Source: Streptomyces griseorubiginosus (GTDB lineage: Bacteria > Actinomycetota > Actinomycetes > Streptomycetales > Streptomycetaceae). Taken from it: a stretch of 64,000 nt of DNA. This document shows positions 40,473-50,146 of this stretch, in pieces. The stretch spans positions 935,328-999,327 of the forward strand of contig NZ_KQ948736.1 in NCBI RefSeq assembly GCF_001514195.1, given 5' to 3'. Positions within the stretch are counted from its first letter, which is position 1; each line of letters starts with the position of its first letter. The notes under the pieces are model-generated. The model was not told the origin of the DNA. It ran no database searches and was given only the letters and a program-made list of their open reading frames with translations. The position numbers and the translations under genes are program-made.

Positions 40473-41327
40473 ATGGACGAGGCACGGGCACGGGACGTAC
40501 TGGACGCGACGGGGGTGCTGCCGGCCTCGGCACCGCTGCTCGCGCTCGGCGAGAACGCCGTGTTCGCCGCCGGTGACCTGGTCGTCAAGGTCGGCCGCGA
40601 CGCCGAACTCCTCGACCGGGCGCGCCGGGAACTGGACATCGCGGTGTGGCTCGCGGAGGCGGAAGTGCCCGCGGTGCGGGCGGCCGAGCCGAAGGCCCGG
40701 CTCGTGGAGGGGCACCCGGTGACGGTGTGGCACCGGCTGCCGGACGCCGTACGGCCCGCCGAGCCGCGGGATCTGGCCGAGCTGCTGCGGGTGGTGCACG
40801 CGCTGCCGGCGCCGCCGTTCGCGCTGCCGCCGCGGGACCTGCTCGGGGGTGTGGAGCGGTGGCTGCGGCTCGCGGGGGACGCGATCTCCGCCGCCGACGC
40901 GGAGTATCTGCGACAGCGGCGGGACGGGTTCGCGGAGGCGGTGGCCGCGGTGACGCCTCATCTGGTGCCGGGGGCGATTCATGGGGACGCGTTGCCGCGG
41001 AATGTGCATGTGGGACCGTCCGGGCCGGTTCTGGTCGACCTGGAGACCTTCTCCTCGGACCTGCGCGAGCACGATCTCGTGGTGATGGCGCTGTCACGGG
41101 ACCGGTACGGGGTGCCTGCGGCGGCTTATGACGCGTTCACGGGTGCGTATGGGTGGGATGTGCGGGAGTGGGAGGGGTGTGCGGTGTTGCGGGGGGCTCG
41201 GGAGACGGCGAGTTGTGCGTGGGTTGCGCAGCATGCGGCTTCTAATCCGGCGGCGTTGACGGAGTTCGAGCGGAGGGTGACTTCGTTGCGGGACGGTGAT
41301 TCGACTGTGCGGTGGTATCCGTTCTAG
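40473..41327 (+). CDS. Aminoglycoside-phosphotransferase-family kinase
   Basis: 284 residues. APH/choline-kinase fold: AVFAAGDLVVKVGRDAELLD with the ATP-site Lys, a Brenner motif GAIHGDALPRNVHVG (His-Gly-Asp, catalytic Asp about residue 170) and DLETFSSDLREHDLVVMA with the metal-binding Asp. ATG 40473 follows GGAGG. All catalytic residues are present, so it is probably active, but whether on an antibiotic or a metabolite is unknown. It stands alone, divergent from the sugar transporter. Confidence 0.8.
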   Translation: MDEARARDVLDATGVLPASAPLLALGENAVFAAGDLVVKVGRDAELLDRARRELDIAVWLAEAEVPAVRAAEPKARLVEGHPVTVWHRLPDAVRPAEPRDLAELLRVVHALPAPPFALPPRDLLGGVERWLRLAGDAISAADAEYLRQRRDGFAEAVAAVTPHLVPGAIHGDALPRNVHVGPSGPVLVDLETFSSDLREHDLVVMALSRDRYGVPAAAYDAFTGAYGWDVREWEGCAVLRGARETASCAWVAQHAASNPAALTEFERRVTSLRDGDSTVRWYPF

Positions 41328-41344
41328 GGCGGGTGCGGGTCCGT

Positions 41345-41382
41345 AGTGGCTGGTCGCGCAGTTCCCCGCGCCCCTAGGGGGT
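41345..41382. repeat. Streptomyces-type intergenic repeat, copy 2 (supplies the LysR stop codon)
   Basis: Inverted relative to the copy at 16786, sharing the core GGTCGCGCAGTTCCCCGCGC and CCCT. It lies between the APH-like gene and the convergent LysR gene, and its CCCCTAGGGG end overlaps the LysR stop codon (TAG on the minus strand, 41374-41376). Confidence 0.82.
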
Positions 41383-42288
41383 CTGTTCACCCTGAATCAA
41401 GAGTGCTGCCTTCTTCAGTTCTGCCAAGACCGTCCTGACCGCCCTTCTCGCCGTTCTCTCCGGGCGGTACAGGGCGTCGATGTGGCGTCTTGCCTGGACG
41501 CCGCTCAAGGGCCGCAGCGTCAGTGACGGGTGGCGGGGCATCGTCCAGCGGGGCATCAGTGCGAGGCCACCGCCCGCTGCCACCGCCTCCGCCGCCACCG
41601 CGAACTCGTTGATGCGGTGGGCCAGGTGGAGGCGGTGGCCCGCTGCCGCCGAGATCGCCTCGATGGTGGCCATGACCGGGAAGCCGTCGTGGACCGTGAT
41701 CCAGGGTTCACCGGCCACGTCCTTCGGGGTCACCCGGCGCTTGGCGGCCAGGGGGTGGTCGGCCGGCATGGCCACGTCCAGGGGTTCGCGCAGCAGCGTG
41801 GTGGCGGTCACCGTGGGCGGCCAGGCGGGGGCGTGCTCCAGACGGTGGGCCAGGACGATGTCGTACGCGCGGGTCAGGCGCGGGAAGTCCTCCTGCGGGA
41901 CGTCCTCGTCGGCCAGTCTCGGCACCGGGCCGTCCGGGCGGGCCAGCGCGCGGAGCAGCGGTGGGAAGAACGCGGCGGCCGCGCTGTGGAACGCCGCCAC
42001 CGAGACCTCGCCGTCGGGACGGTCGGCGAACTCCTCGACCGTGTGCCGGGCGCGGGCCAGGGCCGTCTCCACCTCGATGGCCGCGCCCGCCAGGGCCTGG
42101 CCGGCGTCGGTGAGGACCAGTCGGCGTCCGTCGCGCTCGGTCAGCGGCACCCGCACCGAGCGCTGGAGCAGCCGCAGCTGCTGTGAGATCGCCGAGGGGG
42201 TCACCAGCAGCGCCTCGGCGACCGCGGTGACGCTTCCCAGTTCGCCCAGCTCCCGCAGGATCCGCAGCTGACGTTCGTCCATCTCCAC
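41374..42288 (-). CDS. LysR-family transcriptional regulator
   Basis: 304 residues. The N-terminal winged HTH (RQLRILRELGELGSVTAVAE, ALLVTPSAISQQLRLLQ) precedes a LysR substrate-binding domain (DVAMPADHPLAAKRRVTPKD, VAAGGGLALMPRW). Divergent from an EamA transporter across 74 nt, a typical LysR/target arrangement. Its last codons read into an intergenic repeat that provides the stop. Confidence 0.9.
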   Translation of the reverse strand: MEMDERQLRILRELGELGSVTAVAEALLVTPSAISQQLRLLQRSVRVPLTERDGRRLVLTDAGQALAGAAIEVETALARARHTVEEFADRPDGEVSVAAFHSAAAAFFPPLLRALARPDGPVPRLADEDVPQEDFPRLTRAYDIVLAHRLEHAPAWPPTVTATTLLREPLDVAMPADHPLAAKRRVTPKDVAGEPWITVHDGFPVMATIEAISAAAGHRLHLAHRINEFAVAAEAVAAGGGLALMPRWTMPRHPSLTLRPLSGVQARRHIDALYRPERTARRAVRTVLAELKKAALLIQGEQTP

Positions 42289-42362
42289 AGTGTAGGAGTA
42301 CTGAAAGATCGTTGAAGAAACTGGCTCTGGGCTTCAGGGACGGTTCGGTGCAGGGTGGTCGG

Positions 42363-43352
42363 GTGTCCGACGCCCGCCGTACCGATGCGGTACTTCTGCT
42401 GGTCGCGCTCGTCTGGGGTTCGAGTTACCTGTCCGCCCAGACCGCCACCGCCGCGCTTCCCGTCCTGCTCGTCCTGTTCGCGCGCTACGCCCTGTCCGCG
42501 CTCGCGTGTCTGGGGGTGGTCGCCGCCGCTCCCGGCCGGGGGCCTCGCCGGTTCACGCGGGAGGAGCTGCGGGCCGGTCTGCCTCTCGGCCTCACCCAGG
42601 CCGCCGTGCTGGTCGTCGAGACCTATGGCGTCGCCCACACCAGCGCCGCCAACGCCGGACTCATCATCAGCCTGACCATCGTGCTCACCCCCCTTCTCGA
42701 CCGCGGGCGTCACCGGGGCGGGCTGCCGCCGGTCTTCTACGCCGCAGCCGGCCTGTGCGTCCTGGCCGTCGGGCTCCTCATGGCGGGCAACGGCTTCCAC
42801 GCGCCCCGCCTCGGCGACCTGCTGATGCTCGGCGCCGCCGTCGTCCGGGCGGGCCATGTGGCACTGGTCGGCCGGCTCACCGCGGGCCGGGCGATACGGC
42901 CGCTGCACCTGACGACCGTGCAGACCCTCGTCGGCACCGGCCTGTTCCTGGTCCCGGCCGCACGGGACCTGCCGGACCTGGTCCACGCGGACACCGCCAC
43001 CTGGACCCAGCTGCTCTATCTCGCCCTTTTTTGCAGTGTGTTCGCGTTTCTCGCCCAGACCTGGGCCGTGCAGCGCACCTCGGCCAGCCGGGCCAGTCTG
43101 CTGCTGGGCACCGAGCCGATCTGGGCGGCCGCGGTCGGGGTCGCGCTGGGCGGCGAGCACTTCACCGCGCTGACGGGGCTCGGCGCGGTCCTGATGGTCA
43201 CCGGTACCTACTGGGGGCAGTCGGTGGAGCGTGCCCACCGGGCGGCCGGCGTGCGTCGCACGGAAGTCCGGCCCGCCGAGCAGGACATCGGGTGCCCGGA
43301 TACGCCACCGGGCGACAGCTCGGCGCCCGCCCCGCCGGCTCTGCTCCCGTGA
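42363..43352 (+). CDS. EamA/DMT-superfamily transporter
   Basis: 329 residues, ten predicted membrane helices in two EamA repeats (LLLVALVWGSSYLSAQTATA at the start; LLLGTEPIWAAAVGVALGGE in the second). A hydrophilic 50-residue C-terminal tail (ERAHRAAGVRRTEVRPAEQD) is longer than usual. GTG 42363 chosen at the start of the first helix; a TTG at 42312 would add 17 poorly conserved residues. Probably a metabolite exporter controlled by the divergent LysR protein. Confidence 0.85.
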   Translation: MSDARRTDAVLLLVALVWGSSYLSAQTATAALPVLLVLFARYALSALACLGVVAAAPGRGPRRFTREELRAGLPLGLTQAAVLVVETYGVAHTSAANAGLIISLTIVLTPLLDRGRHRGGLPPVFYAAAGLCVLAVGLLMAGNGFHAPRLGDLLMLGAAVVRAGHVALVGRLTAGRAIRPLHLTTVQTLVGTGLFLVPAARDLPDLVHADTATWTQLLYLALFCSVFAFLAQTWAVQRTSASRASLLLGTEPIWAAAVGVALGGEHFTALTGLGAVLMVTGTYWGQSVERAHRAAGVRRTEVRPAEQDIGCPDTPPGDSSAPAPPALLP

Positions 43353-43359
43353 GGGTCTC

Positions 43360-44082
43360 TCACACCGTCTCGTCGGCCGGCTCGCGCAGCGGCCAGGTGC
43401 CGTCGACCACCGCGGTCGCGTCGCCCTTGCGGCGCAGGAAGTCCTGGAAGTCCGCCGCCCATTCCGCGTACCACTCGATCTGGCGGCGGTGCAGTTCCGC
43501 CGGGCCGAAGGCGGCGACCTTGGGGTGGCGGTCGGCTATCGCGCAGGCCAGCCGGGCCGCGGCGAGGGCGTCGGCCGAGGCGTCGTGGGCCGCGTCGAGG
43601 GCGACGCCGTACTCGGTGCAGACGGCTTCGAGGTTGCGTTTGCCGCGGCGGTAGCGGTCCACCGAGCGGTCGATGGTGTACGGGTCGATGACCGGGGCCG
43701 GGTCGAGGTCGCCCAGGCGCTCGCGCAGGGACGGCAGGCCGTACCGGCGCAGTTCGGCGGAGAGCAGGCTCAGGTCGAAGGCGGCGTTGTACGCGACGAC
43801 CGGGACGCCGGTCCTCCAGTAGGTGGTGAGGACGTCGGCGACGGCGTCGGCGACCTGGTCGGCGGGGCGGCCCTCGCCGGCCGCCCGCTCGTTGCTGATG
43901 CCGTGGACCGCGACGGCGTCGGCCGGGATCTCGACGCCCGGGTCGGCCAGCCACTCCCGGTGCCCCATGGGCTGCCCGCCCCTGACCTCGATGACGGCGG
44001 CGGTGACGATGCGCGCCTCGCGCGGATCGGTGCCGGTGGTCTCCAGGTCGAAGCCGATCAGCAGCTCTTGGTGCCAGCCCAT
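43360..44082 (-). CDS. DEDDh 3'-5' exonuclease (DnaQ-like)
   Basis: 240 residues. The four acidic residues and His of the DEDDh family are seen: FDLETTGTDPREARIV (D-E, about residue 12), VAYNAAFDLSLLSAEL (D, about 100) and HDASADALAAARLACA (H-x4-D, about 160). ATG 44082 has AAGGGGGA upstream. It is a stand-alone exonuclease domain, not a polymerase subunit. Convergent with EamA, only 7 nt apart. Confidence 0.88.
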   Translation of the reverse strand: MGWHQELLIGFDLETTGTDPREARIVTAAVIEVRGGQPMGHREWLADPGVEIPADAVAVHGISNERAAGEGRPADQVADAVADVLTTYWRTGVPVVAYNAAFDLSLLSAELRRYGLPSLRERLGDLDPAPVIDPYTIDRSVDRYRRGKRNLEAVCTEYGVALDAAHDASADALAAARLACAIADRHPKVAAFGPAELHRRQIEWYAEWAADFQDFLRRKGDATAVVDGTWPLREPADETV

Positions 44083-44193
44083 GGGCGGTCCCCCTTCGTG
44101 GTGGTGCTTTCCCCCAGTGGTCTCCACCTTCCCATGCGCCACTGACAATCAGACGGCCGCGTTCCGCTTACCGACCCTGCGGTTCCGGACAGT

Positions 44194-45438
44194 TCAGGAC
44201 ACCGGGCGTGAATCGGCCCAGTTCGTCTCGAACTCCTCGCGGTAGGTGGGGAAGAGCCCGATGTCGTCCACGTCGCCCGCCTTCACCACCCGGTTGCCGT
44301 TGCGCAGCACGAGCACCGGTGCCTCCATGCCCCGGGACCGGCGCAGGTAGGACTGCACGACCGCTATGCCGTCGGTGCCGTCGCCGTCCACGAGGTAGGC
44401 CGAGAAGCGCGGTGTGTCGTCGTAGACCTGGATCTCGAAGGCCCCCGGGTCGCGCAGCCGCGAGCGCACCCGGCGCATGTGGAGGATGTTCATCTCCACG
44501 GAGCGGCTCAACTCGCCCCGTTTCATGCCCAGTTCCCGCTCGCGCCGCTTGACCGCGCTGGAGGCCGGGTTCAGGAAGAGCAGCCGCACCCGGCAGCCGG
44601 CCTCGGCGAGCCGCACCAGACGGCGGCCGGAGAAGTTCTGCACGAGGAGGTTGAGGCCGATGCCGACGGCGTCGAGACGGCGGGCGCCGCCGAAGATGTC
44701 CTCGGCGGGGAACTGCCGCAGCAGCCGCACCCGGTCGGGGTGGACGGCGACCACGTCGGCGTACCGGTCGCCGACCAGGTCCTCGACCGCGTCCACGGGC
44801 AGCCGCCGGGCGGACGGCACGTCACCGCCGGCGCCGAGTATCTCCAGGAGCTTGGCGGAGGCGCGCTCGGCCTGGCCGAGGACCGCCTCGGACAGGGCGC
44901 GGTTGCGGGAGACGACGTTGCGGGTCACCTCCAGCTCGTCCAGGGCCAGTTCGACGTCCCGGCGCTCGTCGAAGTAGGGCTCGAAGCACGGCCAGTGCTG
45001 CACCATCAGCTCGCGCAGCTGGGGCAGGGTGAGGAAGCTGAGGACGTTGTCGTCCGCGGGGTCGAGCAGATAGCCCTTGCGGCGGCTGACCTCGCGGACG
45101 GCCACCGCGCGCTGGACCCATTCCTGCCCGGCGGGTCCGGCGGCGGCCACCACCCACTCGTCGTGGCCGTGGACGGGTTCGTAGATGGGCCGCAGCACGG
45201 CGGCCACGACGGCCCGCAGCCGCTGTTCCACGAGGTTCAGCCAGATGTAGGCCCGCCCCGCCCGCTGCGCGCGCGTACGCACCTCACGCCAGGCGTCGGC
45301 GTCCCAGTCCAGCTCCGGCCCGATCGTCGCTCCCGCGTCCATCGGCCGTGCCAGGGACACCGTGCCGGGCGGGGCGTCTTGGGAGTTCCCCTCGTGACCC
45401 TCGTCACCAGGGGGCAACTCCAGCCCTCCCGAGCCCAC
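44194..45438 (-). CDS. SAV2148-family HEPN domain protein
   Basis: About 414 residues. Matches the conserved Streptomyces SAV2148 HEPN family: an N-terminal helical HEPN-like region (WREVRTRAQRAGRAYIWLNL, VEQRLRAVVAAVLRPIYEPV) and a C-terminal half with CRVRLLFLNPASSAVKRRER and GMEAPVLVLRNGNRVVKAGD, resembling PLD-like/DUF5919 nucleotide or ligand domains. GTG 45438 chosen (GGAAGG upstream; begins GSGGLELPPGDEG); GTG 45471 is an alternative. HEPN proteins are often RNases, but the usual RxxxxH motif is not obvious here. Function unknown. Confidence 0.78.
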   Translation of the reverse strand: MGSGGLELPPGDEGHEGNSQDAPPGTVSLARPMDAGATIGPELDWDADAWREVRTRAQRAGRAYIWLNLVEQRLRAVVAAVLRPIYEPVHGHDEWVVAAAGPAGQEWVQRAVAVREVSRRKGYLLDPADDNVLSFLTLPQLRELMVQHWPCFEPYFDERRDVELALDELEVTRNVVSRNRALSEAVLGQAERASAKLLEILGAGGDVPSARRLPVDAVEDLVGDRYADVVAVHPDRVRLLRQFPAEDIFGGARRLDAVGIGLNLLVQNFSGRRLVRLAEAGCRVRLLFLNPASSAVKRRERELGMKRGELSRSVEMNILHMRRVRSRLRDPGAFEIQVYDDTPRFSAYLVDGDGTDGIAVVQSYLRRSRGMEAPVLVLRNGNRVVKAGDVDDIGLFPTYREEFETNWADSRPVS

Positions 45439-45552
45439 CCGCGCACCGCCTTCCGCTCCCCCGGGTGCCACCCGGAGGGTCTCCCCACCCAACGATCAAG
45501 GAAGGGTACTCCGGGAGCGGTCGGCGGTGCAGCCGGATGGACAGGGTCAATC

Positions 45553-46872
45553 TCAACTACCGGGGGTCCACTGTCCGTTCTGCCCGGCGAGCTCGGCCGG
45601 AGTGAGCGGATTCATAGCCGTGACGTCCCTCGGGGCGATGGAGAATCCCTGCCAGTGGACCGGCATGGGCTGCTGGTCCTCGTCCCGGGCGATGTGGTGG
45701 AAGCCCACGTTCATCCAGACCACCGGGTGGGTGAGCGTCTGGCCGTTGACCCACTTGTCGACGGACTTGCCCGCCCCCGCACCGCAGTTGCCGGGGTTGT
45801 TGCTGGCGAACTGCTCGCACTCGTTGTACTCGGTGAAGTACACGTCGTGCTTGGTGAAGCTGCGCCCCGGGTACTTGGTGCTCGGGCCGGGGACGATCTC
45901 GTACGACCGCGGGTGCCAGTCCTTGTTCTTGCCGACCGCGCTGACCACCCGCCACCAGCGGTAGCTCTTGGCGTCGCCGGCGAGTTCCTTGGTGACCGGG
46001 GTGCGGGTGGTCTTGGTGCTGGGCGCCTGCTGGCCCGGGGCGGCGGCGGTGACCGTCGAGTCGTACTGCTCGACGCGGTTCTTGGAGGAGCCGTCGAGGG
46101 CGAAGTCCAGGCGCCAGAACGCGTTGTGGCTGTGGCTGGTGGCCTGGGCGCGGGGGCCCTTGCCGATGGGCCAGCCGCGGCCGTCGCCGGCGTCGTAGTC
46201 GTAGTAGGAGAGGCTGCCGGTCGCACCGAGGTTCATGGTGATGGTGCCGTCGTCCTGGAAGCGCCACTCGGTCATGTACTCGTACCAGCCGACCTGGTTC
46301 ACGGAGTAGACCAGCAGGTCCTTGCCCTGGGCCTGGTAGACCTTGTTGGCGCTGTCGCCCTGCATGCGGTAGGCGTGGCCGCGGGAGCGGGTCGTGGTGC
46401 ACAGGCCGCTGACGTCCGGCTGGTCCGGGTCCCAGGAGTCGGGGACCTTGACCTTCTTGATGGTGCCGCCGGGGCACTCGCCCGGGTCCAGGTTCATCAG
46501 GCCCTGCGCGAAGCCGAAGCCGGTCAGGTCGTCGTACTCGACGCTGCCGTCGTCGTAGGGGACGTGGATCTGGCCGAGCCTGGCGCTGTTGAGGACCTTG
46601 ATCGGCGCGGCCTCACCCTTGGGCTGGTAGGAGATGTCCTCCAGGACGAGCCCGGCCTTGCCGTCGTAGCGCCAGCACATGCTCCAGGTCGTGCCGCTGG
46701 ACAGCTTCTGCTCGATCTTGTAGGCGGAGCTGCACTCCGCGGCGGCCGCGGCGGCGGCCTTCGGCTGGGCGGCGGCCGGACCCGCGCCGGTGGTGACACC
46801 GGCGGCCAGCGCGACCACGGAAACGCCGAGGGCCGCGTGCCTGCGCGCGCGGCTGATTCTGTTGACACGCAT
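45553..46872 (-). CDS. Secreted copper amine oxidase, catalytic domain only
   Basis: 439 residues with a probable Tat-type signal (RISRARRHAALGVSVVALAA). It corresponds to the C-terminal beta-sandwich of copper/topaquinone amine oxidases, which oxidise primary amines to aldehyde, ammonia and H2O2. Candidate TPQ precursor Tyr is in VGWYEYMTEW (family N/W-Y-D/E-Y), copper His pair in TSHSHNAFWRLDFALDG (HxH), third His in WMNVGFHHIARDEDQQPMPV. Ordinary enzymes are about 650 residues with extra N-terminal domains; here those are missing, and the gene 61 nt upstream may supply them. Confidence 0.82.
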   Translation of the reverse strand: MRVNRISRARRHAALGVSVVALAAGVTTGAGPAAAQPKAAAAAAAECSSAYKIEQKLSSGTTWSMCWRYDGKAGLVLEDISYQPKGEAAPIKVLNSARLGQIHVPYDDGSVEYDDLTGFGFAQGLMNLDPGECPGGTIKKVKVPDSWDPDQPDVSGLCTTTRSRGHAYRMQGDSANKVYQAQGKDLLVYSVNQVGWYEYMTEWRFQDDGTITMNLGATGSLSYYDYDAGDGRGWPIGKGPRAQATSHSHNAFWRLDFALDGSSKNRVEQYDSTVTAAAPGQQAPSTKTTRTPVTKELAGDAKSYRWWRVVSAVGKNKDWHPRSYEIVPGPSTKYPGRSFTKHDVYFTEYNECEQFASNNPGNCGAGAGKSVDKWVNGQTLTHPVVWMNVGFHHIARDEDQQPMPVHWQGFSIAPRDVTAMNPLTPAELAGQNGQWTPGS

Positions 46873-46933
46873 GAAGAGATGACTCCCTTGCGGAAGGAGC
46901 AGGTGGGAAAAGTGGACGAAGGAGAGACGCGGC

Positions 46934-47755
46934 TCAGCCGGCGAGCTTGGCGATCTTGCGGGCGCTGAGGTCGATCACGAAGGCCCTGGCGTCGATCCAG
47001 GGGCCGTTCTTGACCTTCGGGAACAGCCGTACGCAGCGGTGCTCGCCGCACTTGTCGAGCACGGCCGGCTGGCCGCCCGGTACCGCCCGGTACACCGCGC
47101 CGGTGAGCAGCAGCTGGTTCGGGTCGGTGAGTTCCTTGTCGGTGGCGTCCTTGTAGTCGGCCTTGAGGTCCGCGCCCAGCGGGTCGGCGATCAGCAGGCT
47201 CGCGGCCTCCGTGTACTCGGCACGGCTCAGCGGCGGCTGCACGCCGTGCTGGGTGCCGGTCGCGACGACCTTGCCGCTGGCGAGGTCGACGGTCTTGGTG
47301 ACGAGGGTGTCGTCCCGGTAGTCGTAGAACGTCACGTCCGCGCGCCGGGGCGCGTTCGGGTCGTCGAGTTCGTCGGCCTTCGGGTCGGCGAGGTCCACGG
47401 TGAGCCGCTCGGGGCCGCGCTCGCCCTCGACGTCCTCACTGGTGTCGAACATCTGCCGGTTCACGGCGAGCTGCTCCACCCGCTTGATCTCGTCGTCGGT
47501 GAGCGGGTCGCGGCCCTTGCCCTTCTCCCCCTCGGCCGCCGGGGCCTGCTCGACGACTCCGGGCGCCACCGCCCCGTCCTGGCCCGCTCCGGCCTGCGCC
47601 GCGGACCCACCCGCGGCCGTCGTGGCCCCCGCCGGGTGGTCGTCAGCCCCTGCCGTGCCCGGCAGGGTGATCCCGATCATCACGGCGGTCCCGGCCACCG
47701 CGATGGCCGCACCTGCCACCACCTTCCCGAGGTGGCGGTGCACTATCTTGCGCAC
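46934..47755 (-). CDS. Exported protein resembling copper amine oxidase N-terminal domains
   Basis: 273 residues; exported (RKIVHRHLGKVVAGAAIAVA at the start). After a low-complexity linker, residues about 90-200 (TDDEIKRVEQLAVNRQMFD, RADVTFYDYRDDTLVTKTVD, LASGKVVATGTQHGVQPPLS, then YTEAASLLIADPLGADL) resemble the small N2/N3 domains that precede the catalytic domain in normal copper amine oxidases. It ends KCGEHRCVRLFPKVKNGPW with a Cys pair. Same strand and just upstream of the catalytic-domain gene, so the two may be halves of one enzyme. GTG 47755 follows GGGGGAAG. Confidence 0.65.
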   Translation of the reverse strand: MRKIVHRHLGKVVAGAAIAVAGTAVMIGITLPGTAGADDHPAGATTAAGGSAAQAGAGQDGAVAPGVVEQAPAAEGEKGKGRDPLTDDEIKRVEQLAVNRQMFDTSEDVEGERGPERLTVDLADPKADELDDPNAPRRADVTFYDYRDDTLVTKTVDLASGKVVATGTQHGVQPPLSRAEYTEAASLLIADPLGADLKADYKDATDKELTDPNQLLLTGAVYRAVPGGQPAVLDKCGEHRCVRLFPKVKNGPWIDARAFVIDLSARKIAKLAG

Positions 47756-47950
47756 ATCTTCCCCCTACTCCCCGGCGAACTCCGGGAGTACGTGTATGCC
47801 CCAATGGTTCGGCCCAGGGCGGTCCTGTGATCGTCCTGTGCGCCGGTCGCTGGGTAAGAGGGACGTAAGTCATAGGTGGTTCCATCACTTTCGTGGACAC
47901 TCGAGCCCAAGGCGCCACACGGGGCGCGTGACACCTGAAAGAGTCGTTCC

Positions 47951-50077
<2,127 letters not shown>

Positions 50078-50146
50078 GGGGCGCCCGCGGAGGGCACATG
50101 GAGCAGCGATGACACGAAAGGCCGCAGGGCGGGTACGTAGGTTCGC

